This document shows, in pieces, positions 38,201 through 48,712 of a DNA stretch of 64,000 bases. A program made the position numbers and the translations under genes. The notes beneath the pieces were generated by a model that was not told the origin of the DNA, did no database searches, and was given only the letters and a program-made list of their open reading frames with translations. This DNA is from Mytilus edulis (lineage: Eukaryota > Mollusca > Bivalvia > Mytilida > Mytilidae): the NCBI RefSeq assembly GCF_963676685.1, contig NC_092345.1, positions 26,807,585-26,871,584 on the forward strand. The letters run 5' to 3'. Positions within the stretch are counted from its first letter, which is position 1, and the number at the start of each line of letters is the position of its first letter.

Positions 38201-41200
38201 CCAAATTTTATCTGTTTTTATATGATTTCAAAAACCAAAGTAGAGTCAGGTGAGCGATACAGGCTCTTGAGAGCCTCTAGTTAAAGAACGTTCATAATTG
38301 ATAGTATATACGGAAGTGAAGTAATAAGGCAGAAAAAATTTGTCGGAATGCTTTTTATGCCCCACCTACAATAGTGGAAGGGCATTATGTTTTCTAGGTT
38401 GTGCGTCCGTTGGTTCCTCCATTTGTTTGTCCATCCATCAGCTGTCTGTCCCACTTCAGGTTAAAATTTTTGGTCAAGGTAGTTTTTGATGAAGTTGAAG
38501 TCCAATCAACTTGAAACTACGTAGTACTACACATGTTCCCTATGATATGATCTTTCTAATTTTTTAATGCCAAATTATAGTTTTTATCCCAATTTTGTGT
38601 GAACTGATACTTTCTACAATTTTCTTAATTTAACATATGTACCATTTTTCTTTCCAAAGAGTAACAAGGATTTTACAAGATTTTTATTTCAAAGGTGGAT
38701 TTTTAACTCACCTGACCCTTTGGCCAAGTGAGCTTTTCTCATCACTTGGCGTCCGTCGTCGTTAACTTTTACAAAAATCTTTTCCTCTGAAACTACTGGG
38801 CCAAATCAAATCAAACTTGACAACATTCATCATTGGGGTATCTAGTTTAAAAAATGTGTGGGGTGACCCAGCCAACCAACCAAGATGGCCACCATGGCTA
38901 AAAATAGAACATAGGGGTAAAATGTAGATTTTGGCTTATAACTGAAACCAAAGCATTTAGAGAAAATCTTACTTGGTTAAATTGTTAATCAAGTGAAGAT
39001 CTATCTGCTCAAAAGTTTTCAGACAAATCAGACAACTGGTTGTTGGATTGCTGCCCCTGAATTGGTAATTTTTTAAGGAAATTTTACTGTTTTGGGGTAT
39101 AATCATGATTATCTTGAATATTTTTATAGTAAGAGATAAACTGTAATCAGCTAAATGTTCAACAAAGTAAGATCTACAAATAGGTCAACAGGAGTTTTTG
39201 CCCTTTATATTCAATTTTTATTACATTTCATAAATTTTGTAAATTTTTACCAAATATTTTCCTCTGTTACTAATTTGCCAAGTTAATTATAGATAGAGAT
39301 AATTGTAAGTAGCAAGAACGTTCAGTAAAGTCAGAACTTCAAACACATCAGCATCATCAAAACACAATTTTGTCATGAATTTAACTGTGTCCTTTGTTTA
39401 ATATGCATAAAGACCAAGGTGAGCGACACAGGCTCTTTAGAGCCTCTAGTTAGAATATGTGAAAACAAATTATGGAAAGAAAAGTGTGGGCATGCCGGCA
39501 AAATTTTGCATGGCACCACATGGATAATAAATACAAGAGGATTCTGAATGTCTGACAAAAATTCTGAAACAAGAGGAGCAAACATCCTCAAGTTTAGTCA
39601 TCTTAATGGGTTTAATGTTGGATATAAAAACATTTCTCTACAGAATTTCAAGTTTTTTAAGTATTTTTTTAAAAACATGAAATAATTTGATGGATACATC
39701 TTGTCATTGTTACTGAGTCACCTCATATTTAGGGAATACACCCCATAGCTATTTTTCTGTATTCATATGGTCATTGCAGAACATAGCAGAGTTTGTATAA
39801 AAAGAAGTCTTATGCCGCTGTCTAAAATAAATAAATAAATAATAATAATAATATAGGAATACATGAATGATAGCAAAAGTTTGGGTGAAACAGAAATATG
39901 GGGAGAAAGTGAGCAGCAGATGTCCACCCGATGCCCATGTCAAAGTGTGAAAGCATGGAAATGACAAAATCTACCTGAACTGTAGATATAGTGTAGATCA
40001 GGTGTCTTCAACCATCTTTGATTGTAAAATAGAAGTTCAAAACAGTCAGTCTAGATATTTAGTGAAATATGCAAATTACAGAATATTTTATTTTTGATAC
40101 AATTTTTTTCTACTTGTAAAAAAAAAAATGTGTTGTAGATTTGCATATTTGATATTGAAGAAAATTTAAAGAACATGTTCCTTGACCCCAATTTTTCAGA
40201 GCTGATGTCTGGTAGTAAAATAAAACACACTGTTATGTTGAGGGACTTTTGTTTAGTTGTGTATGGTGTATAACATTACTAGAACCTTTAAATGTGATGC
40301 CTATTGTAATTTGTTGCAAGAGTGTCAGGCTCCTTTGAATAAAAGATATCTTGCAGTTATATATATATATATTTAAGACATGTGGGAGACATTAACATTC
40401 CTCCTTGACTTTCACCTTGACTTTGCCCTTAATCTGATCTTCTGGCTCTGCCATGTTTGAAAAACTTAATAATTGGTGTGTCATCATCAATGCCCTTTTC
40501 ATTTCTGCTATGTTTACACTTGAACATTAATGTTTCAGGAGAGTGTGGAGTTGTGTTGGAAGATGTGCCACTGGAAGACAATGAGCAACTAGATGAACTT
40601 GAGAAACATTATAAAGAAAATGTACTGAAAATGGAGAAACACCACATAAAGTTCCTAGACAAAGATCAACGTTTCAAGTTTTCAACTTCTTGTAGTGTTT
40701 GTGCGAAGGACTTTTCTAAGTCTTATGGATTATTGAGGCACATTACTGATAAAGTCAAATCAAAGAAAAACGATTGGAAGTTACATGAGGAATTCTTAGA
40801 ATCAGTTTTATCTGGATTTTGGGGTTAGTTTTGTTAGCCTTATGGATCATCACTAAATTAATTGTGAAAAATATTCTTTGATCTTCAACTTGATACCGTT
40901 TATGCCTCATATATTTTATGTAAATAGGTTTCTTGTTATGTCATCCCTCTCTTTGCTTGTATATCAGCAAGTTCCAACAGCATTCAGTACATTGAAATTA
41001 AATGAACGTTGACAAAATTGCTTTTTACCAAAAGTTGTTGATCTTGACATGCATCCCTTGACCACAATTTATTTAATGGATGACTGTAATATTTTTTCTG
41101 TCTATGAAGAAATAACATAAAAAATTTGGTGCACACTGAATAATGGGTGTAGCGGGTTATTCAGTGTGCTTCACATTTTTTATGTTATTTCGAATAGACA

Positions 41201-44200
41201 GAAAAAATATAATATTCATTACTTATAATTCAATTCAAAATTCCATTTTAAACCGTAGAAAACCATGAAAAAACATTGACGTCACGGTCACATGACAAAA
41301 TTATGTCTATGGGCTGATAACAAAATAACGTCAGCCAATCAGAAGACGCGTTACATCCAAAATTAAATTATTCATATATGTGAAAGTTTGTTGATTCAAA
41401 ATTTTGAAAGGGTGGGACATATTTTTGTGTCAACTTACTTGTCAATGTCTTAAAAATTATCACCAAGTGTTTATTAATGTGAATAATGCTACTAGGTAAG
41501 TATCGCAAGAATAAGAAATTGCATCATGATATCTGAAATATATGTATGCAACTTTCCCTATTCAGAGAGCTCGTTGTTTACCTTTTACATGTTTATTTCT
41601 TTAAAATACTTGTAAGAGTTTTATAAAGAACATGGAAAAAAATGGTCAAAAGCAGCATGAACAACGTTTTATTACAGCTTTTAGATGCTTTTGATAGAGG
41701 ATATCAGTGTTAGCATTTCTGCATTTCCAATAAAACATTAGAATATTTACAAATATTTTCTAAAAAATAACATATATTTTAGAAAGAGACCTTGGTTTGA
41801 CTGATGATAAAGAATGTATGGATTGGTTATTGATACATTTAGTAGAATCTTATGAAGGAGAAGATACAGACAGTGATGATACTGATGAGGAAGATGGGAT
41901 GAATGCTCTGTTTGGGTAGGTCACGGTGTTAATGGTATGAATGCTCTGTTTGGGTAGGTAACTGTTAATGGAATGAATGCTATGTTTGTGACGGTACCAG
42001 TGTTAATGGAATGAATGCTCTGTTTGGGAAGGTAACTGTTAATGGAGGGAATGCTATGTTTGGGTAGATAACATTGTTAATGGAGTGAATTCTCTGTTTG
42101 GGTAGGTAACAGTGTTAATGGAATTAATGCTCTGTTTGGGTAGATAACATTGTTAATGGAGTGAATTCTCTGTTTGGATAGGTAACAGTGTTAATGGAGT
42201 GAATTCTCTGTTTGGATAGGTAACAGTGTTAATGGAGTGAATGCTCTGTGTGGGTAGGTAACAGTGTTAATGGAGTGACTGCTCTGTTTGGGTAGATAAC
42301 AGTGTTAAAGGAATGAATGCTGTTTGGATAGATAACAGTGTTAATGGAGTGAATTCTCTGTTTGGATAGGTAACAGTGTTAATGGAGTGAATTCTCTGTT
42401 TGGGTAGGTAACAGTGTTAATGGAATTAATGCTCTGTTTGGGTAGATAACATTGTTAATGGAGTGAATTCTCTGTTTGGATAGGTAACAGTGTTAATGGA
42501 GTGAATTCTCTGTTTGGATAGGTAACAGTGTTAATGGAGTGAATGCTCTGTGTGGGTAGGTAACAGTGTTAATGGAGTGACTGCTCTGTTTGGGTAGATA
42601 ACAGTGTTAAAGGAATGAATGCTGTTTGGATAGATAACAGTGTTAATGGAGTGAATTCTCTGTTTGGATAGGTAACAGTGTTAATGGAGTGAATGCTCTG
42701 TGTGGGTAGGTAACAGTGTTAATGGAGTGACTGCTCTGTTTGGGTAGATAACAGTGTTAATGGAATGAATGCTCTGTTTGGATAGATAACAGTGTTAATG
42801 GAGTGAATTCTCTGTTTGGATAGGTAACAGTGTTAATCGAGTGAATGCTCTGTGTGGGTAGGTAACAGTGTTAATGGAGTGAATGCTCTGTTTGGGTAGA
42901 TAACAGTGTTAATGGAGTGAATGCTCTGTTTGGGTAGATAACAGTGTTAATGGAGTGAATGCTCTTTTTTGATAGGTAACATTGTTAATGGAGTGAATGC
43001 TCTGTTTGGGTAGGTAACATTGTTAATGGAGTGAATGCCCTGTTTGGGTAGGTTACAGTGTTAATGAAATGAATGCTCTGTTTGGGTAGGTAACAGTGTT
43101 AATGGAATTAATGCTCTGTTTGGGTAGATAACATTGTTAATGGAGTGAATTCTCTGTTTGTATAGCAGTCAGGGGACTTACTGAAATAAGTGATTTTGAA
43201 ATCACTTATTTGAGTAGCAAATTCGAGGTTTTGTCACAAATTGGGATTTTGTAGTTTTTTCAAAATTTTAAACACATAGGTTTAAATAACATCTTTTAAT
43301 TATTAAAATTAAAAAATATGAACTTTTTGCTTCTTTTAAGTAGCAAGTTTTATGCCTTTGATGCTATCATTTTCCTGAAAATTCTATTTTAGTTGAAAAA
43401 ATGCTATAATAATGGCTTTTCATAATGAACTGATACTTTCTTAAAAGATTTTTCACAGCAGTGGGAGTATTTTTCCTGTGAAATTCAAGGTTTCATCTTT
43501 CAGATTATGTAATAAAATTCTACTGTTCGCGATAAAAATTTCACTGTTCAGGGGTGTTGAAATTAGTGGGGGTTATTAAAAGAATGATACTTAAAGAAGT
43601 GATTTTTGGGAAGGAAATTGAGGTCTGATACTTAAACAAGTGATTTTTATGTCATTATCCTAGATTCAGTACAAGGTCATCACCTGAAATGACCTGGTCA
43701 TCCTAGACAAAACAGATGTTGGTTCTGATAAGTTTAGAAACATAATTACTCCCTGAATCATTAGTATTCTATATTAAAAGCTACAATAAAATTAAATCAC
43801 TTCTTCTAGTGATTAATTTGTACTACTTTAAAAATAGGTGATTATTAAAGAAAGACAACTCGAACTTCCAACCTTTATGGAAATAATGTTACTTGAATCA
43901 GTGATTTAGAAAATCACTTATTTAAGTAAGTCCCCTGACTGTATAGGTAACAGTGTTAATGGAGTGAATGCTTTATTTGGGTAGGTAACAGTGTTAATGG
44001 AATTTATGTTCTGTTTGAGTAGGTAACTGTTAATGAAATAAATGCTCTAAATGGTAGATAACTGTAAATGGAGTTAATGCTCTGTTTGGGAATGTAATAG
44101 TGTTAATTGCGTAAATGCTCTGTTTGGGTATGAAACAGTGTTAATGGAGTGAATTCTCTGTTTGGGAAGGGAGCTGTTTTTGGAATGAATGCTCTGTTTT

Positions 44201-45207
44201 AGTTGGAAACTGTTGATGGATCAAATGCTCTGTTTGGGTAGAAGGTAACTGTTAATAGAATGAATGCTGTTTTGGTCATGATGTGAATGGAATGAATGCT
44301 CTGTTTGGGCAGGTATCAACATAGAGGTCAAATGCAGTTTTGGCTTATATCTCAAAAACTACAGCTTTAACATGTTTAAGAGCAAATTTGACATGAGTTT
44401 TTTTTTTATTGTTCAATAGCTGAAAATCTATCAACCCTGAAATTTTCAGATGAATCAAACAACCCACTGTTGGGTTGCTGCCACTGAATTGGAAGTTTTA
44501 AAATGGTCTTTTTGGTTTCATGTTTCATATATTACATACTGTATATATAGATGCTTACATTGATACCAGTGGATTATCGGATTAATCCAATTGAGAAAGT
44601 TAAATTATCAATTTTAAACTCTGAGCCTCTGCAAGAACTTTAAAAGTTATAAATTAACTATTAAGATTGAATAAATCTGATAATCCACAAGTAACTATGT
44701 AAGAAGTTGTTTCTCGATTTGTTACTTAGAAGAAAATCCCCTTCGAGTGCCTTACACATTTCAAGAAAATGTCTATTCCATTATTACCTGTCATGTCTGT
44801 TAGCATATTTTGATTCATCCAGTTAGCTAAAAAGGTTATGACCCTTAAAATCATCCAATGATCTTTTGAGATCACCGGCAACCACACGTTGATTAAACTA
44901 TTTTATACAATGGGTTTGGAAAGGGATACATTTCCATAGAATGAGAGAAATGCATTTACACTTTTATGATTTCAGGTTGATGGCTTTGAGTAAACATCTT
45001 CACGGGGGACCACATTTCTTGAATGATGATGAATCTTTAGACTCAGATGATGACTCTCCAGACTCAGATAATTATGGTAACCCATGGGGCATGGATGCTG
45101 ATGATGTAAATGAGCTGGCATGCCAGGGAATAATGCCATGGGACCCAGAGGCTGGTGCTGCTCTGGCAGTTTTGAATGGAGAGGACGACTACGATTACTT
45201 TGGTTAA
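29257..45207 (+). CDS. CCCH/C2H2 zinc-finger acidic protein, 6 coding exons, 407 aa
   Basis: Exons: 29257-29384, 33727-34024, 36420-36567, 40539-40823, 41783-41915, 44976-45207; total 1,224 nt, exactly 408 codons with TAA. Phases match at every junction. ATG 29257 has a good context (AAAATGG) and lies eight bases inside an exon preceded by TTCAG, so a 5'UTR exon upstream is likely. CCCH finger 1 (residues 6-25: C-x8-C-x5-C-x3-H) is in exon 1. Finger 2 is split across the exon 1/2 junction (CRYY then RGPGTCRYEDKCFFRH) and regains perfect C-x8-C-x5-C-x3-H spacing only after splicing. A Ser/Lys/Asp-rich linker follows. Exon 4 has CSVCAKDFSKSYGLLRH, a C2H2-like unit, and a helical WKLHEEFLESVLSGFWG segment. 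The C-terminus is strongly acidic and ends DDYDYFG. CCCH pairs usually bind RNA, so a nuclear or cytoplasmic RNA-binding role is inference; I cannot name the family. Confidence 0.88.
29395..29530 (-). mobile_element. Partial foldback MITE (tail only), in intron 1
   Basis: The reverse complement matches the 5,440-5,592 tail: 'gatgatgtcatggttaaatg', 'aaaattatgtctgtgagctg' and 'ggccaatcagaagac'. The palindromic head is missing. Confidence 0.6.
29762..29909. mobile_element. ~150 bp near-perfect palindromic MITE in intron 1
   Basis: TTACACAGTGTGCAATTGTCC at the left is mirrored by GGACAATTGAACACTGTGTAA at the right, and the arms continue inward (ataaaattcatatc / gatatgaattttat) to a short loop around 29,830-29,858. 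Would fold into one long hairpin. Confidence 0.85.
30236..30415 (+). repeat. Dispersed repeat R2 copy in intron 1
   Basis: 'gtatgattgcaaatgagaca', 'actatccaccagaagcaaat' and a 'caattcaaactagaaaaa' end are typical of this family. Confidence 0.6.
30416..32025. other. Intron 1 interior without recognised feature
   Basis: AT-rich, no module-like exon and no repeat I recognise. Confidence 0.4.
32026..32297 (+). repeat. 39 bp minisatellite, seven copies
   Basis: Seven almost identical copies of a 39 bp unit (aaggtgttaattgctttctt...). Because 39 is a multiple of three, both strands stay open and give repetitive ORFs (AKVLIAFLMYDLI on plus). They lie inside intron 1 of the zinc-finger gene and I do not call them genes. 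One copy has a T-to-G change (gctgtc). Confidence 0.95.
32531..32652. mobile_element. Small inverted-repeat element
   Basis: 'attcaaatgtaacccgaata' at the left is mirrored, imperfectly, by 'attattcgagttaattcaaa' about 85 bp later. Possibly a short MITE. Confidence 0.45.
32850..33425. mobile_element. Foldback MITE copy split by a nested element
   Basis: The left part (ttttttctgtctatttgaaa ... ggtgcccac) and the right end (tgttatttcttcatctatag ... attacagtcattcctt) are the same element as 5,290-5,441. The 32,943-33,376 element sits in its right arm, so the foldback is the older insertion. Confidence 0.65.
32943..33376 (+). mobile_element. 'TATGCCCCACC' element nested in a foldback MITE
   Basis: Starts 'tatgccccacctacgatag', contains two diverged tandem copies of a 'ggtcaaggtagtttttgatg' unit about 175 bp apart, and ends near 'ggacacattcttgtttatg'. 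A related truncated copy is at 38,352-38,600. Non-coding. Confidence 0.6.
34064..34985 (+). mobile_element. 'AACCGGATTT' element with 161 bp internal repeats, intron 2
   Basis: The head AACCGGATTTTTGTGACA is partly mirrored by the tail 'aaatccggtttgctgtcg'. The interior is tandem copies with exact 161 bp spacing (tcaagttcaat at 34,220, 34,381, 34,542, 34,703, with a diverged fifth at 34,864). The 76-aa ORF over it is repeat-derived. Confidence 0.7.
35346..36365 (+). mobile_element. 'ATACGCCCGTC' element, second copy, intron 2
   Basis: Same ends as 22,880-23,734; internal units at 35,603, 35,768, 35,929 and 36,091 (spacing 161-165 bp). It stops about 55 bp before exon 3. Confidence 0.7.
36683..38282 (+). 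mobile_element. 'TTAGCTCACC' element with nine 166 bp internal repeats, intron 3
   Basis: Head 'ttagctcaccaggcccaaag' (a small hairpin), tail 'ggctcttgagagcctctag' (another hairpin). Internal anchors (tcttctagag) at 36781, 36947, 37113, 37279, 37445, 37611, 37777, 37943 and 38109 are spaced exactly 166 bp with no indel. The minus-strand 62-aa ORFs are translations of the unit. Confidence 0.85.
38352..38600 (+). mobile_element. Truncated 'TATGCCCCACC' element
   Basis: Shares 'tatgccccacctacaatag' and 'ggtcaaggtagtttttgatg' with 32,943-33,376, but its 3' end is not recognisable. Confidence 0.5.
38703..39451 (+). mobile_element. 'TTAACTCACC' element, single-unit relative of 36.7-38.3 kb
   Basis: Head 'aactcacctgaccctttgg' and tail 'gagcgacacaggctctttag' plus 'agcctctagtt' match the previous family, but the interior is not the 166 bp unit. 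Confidence 0.65.
39824..39854. repeat. (AAAT)n/(AAT)n microsatellite
   Basis: Short A/T tetranucleotide and trinucleotide run in intron 3. Confidence 0.85.
41089..41370 (+). mobile_element. Foldback MITE, full copy, intron 4
   Basis: Palindromic head 41,089-41,225 (ctgtctatgaagaaataaca / tgttatttcgaatagacag) plus the CCAAT-containing tail; closest relative of 5,290-5,592. Confidence 0.75.
41898..44320 (+). repeat. ~38 bp minisatellite that copies the exon 5 3' end and its splice donor
   Basis: Exon 5 ends GGGATGAATGCTCTGTTTGG followed by donor gtaggt. From there a unit of about 38 bp (gaatgctctgtttgg-gtaggtaacagtgttaatggagt) repeats roughly 40 times through intron 5, interrupted once by a mobile element at 43,166-43,941. 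Many units keep the exon-like 'ctctgtttgg' joined to 'gtaggt' or 'gtagat'. A ~302 bp higher-order repeat is also visible (anchors at 42,121 and 42,423). Confidence 0.9.
43166..43941. mobile_element. 776 bp inverted-repeat element inserted in the minisatellite
   Basis: Termini CAGTCAGGGGACTTAC and GTAAGTCCCCTGACTG are perfect inverted repeats. TATAG flanks both sides (43161-43165 and 43942-43946), a likely 5 bp target duplication. Internal 'aaataagtgatttt' blocks are also mirrored. No ORF; non-autonomous DNA element of uncertain superfamily. Confidence 0.8.
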
Positions 45208-46500
45208 TAAGGAGATATTTTTGTGTTCTGTGAACATTGAATTAAAATGAGGATCCAAGTGTTATTAATTAATGGTGCTAGGATGTCAATTAACATAAAG
45301 ATTAACCATGAGTAGAATAGCATAGAATACCTACAAACCTGTTCGAGCTACAAAGTTTGAAATGATGTTTGACAACCTTTTTTCATTATAAATTTTGTAT
45401 TTAAAAGAAACCAACTCAAATGATAAAATATGGTGAAAAAGAGTGATCATTCTGTCAAAAATAAAAGATTTTGACCTAGCATGTGGTTGGCAGGTCTAAA
45501 GGGGAAGGTGTTAATGTTTTTAAAGGAGAAAAAGGGAATTTCCCTTGAAGAACTTGTTTTTGCAGGTATGACATGCATGGATTATTCCGTTTCACTTTAA
45601 TCAGGTTTCTGCTAGTGTCAGTTGGATTTAATCAATTATGAGTCTTTAAGCTCACCTAGTCCCAAAACATGTTTGCATCTCTTGGTGTAATTGATTGAAA
45701 GATCTGATGGGCAGTCACTCCAAATATATTGACAAAACATTGTACATTAAATATTTACAATGTATAATATCAACTATTATAAATTATAGAATTTTTTGAT
45801 CATTTTTTCTATGCTTCTTTATTCAGAATTTATTATGTTTTAGTTGTAAACTTTATAATGTCATGAATGTTGCGTTGTATATTGTATTAAACCATGTACA
45901 GATCTGCCAGGAAGTTATTCCTGTTTGATAATTTGTGTTATTTTCATTATATCTAACTTCTATTGAGTATAGAAGTTTTGTCAATATATTGCATGTTTTG
46001 CTGGACAAAAGATTTTTGAATGTGGTCTATAAATGAACCAATATTTTTAAATGGTTGTCTTATGCAAAATCTTAATTTTTGTTACTTTTAAGAGTAGAAA
46101 ATGTACACTGCAGCTTAGGGGGAATTATGTTGTTTTCACCCACCAAGAATGGGGTGACAGCACAGGGTTGGTAAAATTTATTGATTGTCCCCTTTGTTCT
46201 CTTTATGGAGTGAATACCCTATTTTTCAATCATTAAAATTGGGTGTATGCTACCTTTGAAAATGAGAAAATCTTTTTATATTCAATATTTGTTTTTAATT
46301 TAATGTTAAATTTGAGTTTGTAAGAGTGGGCTGTGATGACAAACCAACTGAACTTGTATTCATGATGCATGTGTATTTCTCAGGGAAAGATGATTATTTA
46401 AAAATTGAGTTGATTGGCATCTAAACGTATGTATATACATATATAGTTATGAAATTGTTCTGTTTAAAAAGTGCTATGAAAAAATAAAAATGTAATTAAA
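45208..46500 (+). other. Probable 3'UTR of the zinc-finger gene
   Basis: AATAAA signals occur at 45,460-45,465 and 46,483-46,488; either could end the transcript. No further coding exon is needed because exon 6 carries the stop. Confidence 0.5.
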
Positions 46501-46859
46501 TTGTTATTCAAAAACTATTTATTTCTGCCTTTTGTTTTTCAGGAATTTGTTTGTACTATGTGAAGTGTATAAAATGCCTATCAAAGACCAGAGTATACTT
46601 TCAGATTTATTCAAAAGTCCTTCTTTTATTAATGAACACTAAGTTTGGTTTTGCCAAGTTTTTAGTAAACTTTTACACAATGTTATGTTCTATAAGAAAA
46701 TCTTTTTAATATTTCACACATTGAAAATATGTCATTTTTGTCTACCGGTAGTCTGTGACTTTAAAAATTGAAGCAGAAAACTCGACATAGGGATAGTTAT
46801 CTGGCGGTGGCGTTAGCTAACTTCTTAAAAGCTGTATAATTTAGAAGGTAGAAGGCCTG

Positions 46860-47400
46860 GATGCTTCATACTTTGTATATATAGTTGTGCCTCAGGTTAC
46901 AAAGTTTTCGTCAGTCACATGTTCAATGTCCTTGGCTTCATTTTCATGGTTCAGTGACTACTTGAAAAAAGATTAAGATTTTTTGTAATGTTAAATTCTC
47001 TCCTATTATAAGTAATAGGATAACAATATTTGGTATGTTAGTACCTTGCAAGGTCTTCATACCCGTCAGACAGTTTTCACTTGACCTCGACCTCATTTCA
47101 TGGATCAGTGAACAAGGTTATGTTTTGGTGGTCAAGTCCATATTTCAGATACTATAAGCAATAGGTCTAGTATATTCAGTGTATGGAAGGACTGTAAGGT
47201 GTATGTGTCCAACTGGCAGGTGTCATCTGACCTTGGCCTCGTTTTCATGGTTCATTGGTCAAAGTTAAGTTTTTGGGTTTTGGTCTATTTTCTAATACTA
47301 TATGCAATAGGTCAACAATGTTTGGTTATCTCTTAGAGGATAGAAGACTTTGTAACTATACATCTGCTTTATGTTATGAAGTTTTTTCTGTCATATGTCA
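46860..47400 (+). repeat. Interspersed repeat with diverged ~150-160 bp internal units
   Basis: 'ttcattttcatggttcagtg' near 46,930 recurs as 'cctcatttcatggatcagtg' near 47,090 and 'ctcgttttcatggttcattg' near 47,238. Non-coding; layout resembles the intronic elements with internal tandem units. Confidence 0.55.
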
Positions 47401-47667
47401 ACTGTCTCTTTGGTCTTACTGCTGAGTGCTAGCCAGAAGTGTGGTTGTGGTTTGATTTCCTGGCGTTGTCAAACTAAACATTAAAATAGGTATTTACAGC
47501 TTCTCATCTAAGCATATGGTATTGAGGGTCGGCAGAAAGACTGGTAGGCTCTGAGTCAGAATATTGTATATATAAAATAGAAGATGTTGAATGATTGCCA
47601 GTAAGAAGACTCGTCACAAGAGACCAAATGACAGTTGCTTTATATTATGAAGTTTATTCTGTCGTAT

Positions 47668-47880
47668 GTCCAGGCCTCGGTGGCCGAGTGGTCTAAGTAG
47701 TTACTACTGTAATCACTAGCCAGTCAACGCTGGCTGAGCTTGGCTCACTCGAACCCCACTCATGCCCACAGAAAACCACTGACCCTCGGTTGGGAAACTT
47801 GCAGTCCTTGTCAATTAAAATTTGGGGTCCTTTGCAGTATTTGAACTCATAAGTATTGGCAGGCTAGTGATACAGTTGTT
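47668..47880 (+). mobile_element. tRNA-derived SINE
   Basis: Starts GGTGGCCGAGTGGTCTAAG, a Ser/Leu-tRNA-like A box, with a B-box-like 'actcgaacccc' about 65 bp on. A conserved central domain follows (cccacagaaaaccactgacc ... cagtccttgtcaatt). A second, headless copy of this domain is at 48,870-49,012. Not a functional tRNA: it lacks a clean cloverleaf and is fused to the SINE body. Confidence 0.75.
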
Positions 47881-48009
47881 TGACTTCATAGACAACTTGG
47901 CTATCGATGCCACTTAAAATACTACTAAACTGTTATTTGTACATGATACAAGTTATATTGCAATTTTGAGTGATTTTTGATTTATAATATTTTTTCGCTA
48001 CGGATGACT

Positions 48010-48558
48010 ACAGGTACAAATTAGTGCAACATCATTTGTTTAGATAGGGTGGGTTGGGGTTCATTAATGAAATTAACTTCATAGAGCAGGGGTCTTTTAC
48101 ATATGTTGAAAATGACTCAACCATTTAGAGACTCATGCAGCAAAATGAATACAGAAAAAGGATAGTTAATATTTTCATTTTTTTTTATCTGGATACTGTC
48201 TTCTGGTCATAAACAAAATTGTCTAATTTTCATACAATTTCATACAGTTTTGTCAAAAATATTGATGTGTAGATTTATTTTACCCCAGACTGAGCCTAAC
48301 AGTTGACACTGCCAACAACAAGCCAATGGAAACGAAATATACCAGGCTTAACAAAAAAGCTTTTATTGATGATGAAATATTTTAATTGCATTTGCCATAA
48401 AATATTTATAAATGCTGTTATTAATATTTTTATAATTCTGCAAGCACTCAATATGTTCTTCATTAGATTCCAGAGTACTATTATTTATGAATTTTTGACT
48501 TTTGAGTGTCTGGACTTCCTTGTTTACAGGTACATCCAAGATATAAATGTCCTGATGA
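48010..48558 (-). pseudogene. Decayed duplicate of the 3' end of the TRIM-like gene
   Basis: Parallel to 50,270-50,870 over several hundred bases. On the minus strand 48,558-48,463 reads SSGHLYLGCTCKQGSPDT then QKSKIHK, two stops, and YSGI-stop, matching the last ~32 residues of the 50.8-52.4 kb gene. The following 3' flank also aligns. The homology ends at ~48,560 next to a dispersed repeat, so the rest of the copy is lost. Confidence 0.8.
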
Positions 48559-48589
48559 TACTCAATCGTATTGTCTTTTGCAAAATAAA

Positions 48590-48712
48590 GGCAACTGTAT
48601 AGCAAAGTATAGCGAAAGTCATAAATCGATTGAGACAAAAACAAATCCTGTTTACAATCTAAAACCGAGGGCAACACATCAACTATAAGAGGAAAACAAC
48701 GACACACTGACA
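48590..48712 (-). repeat. Dispersed repeat R1 fragment
   Basis: 'aataaaggcaactgtatagc' and 'taaaaccgagggcaacacat' match 480-600. It abuts the pseudogene break and may have caused the truncation. Confidence 0.6.

Noticed and set aside
41898..44320. CRISPR-like array
   Set aside because: There are no unique spacers; the repeat is a simple head-to-tail minisatellite in a eukaryotic intron.
47668..47755. Functional tRNA-Ser/Leu gene
   Set aside because: The A and B boxes are recognisable, but the arms do not give a clean cloverleaf and the sequence continues into a SINE central domain.
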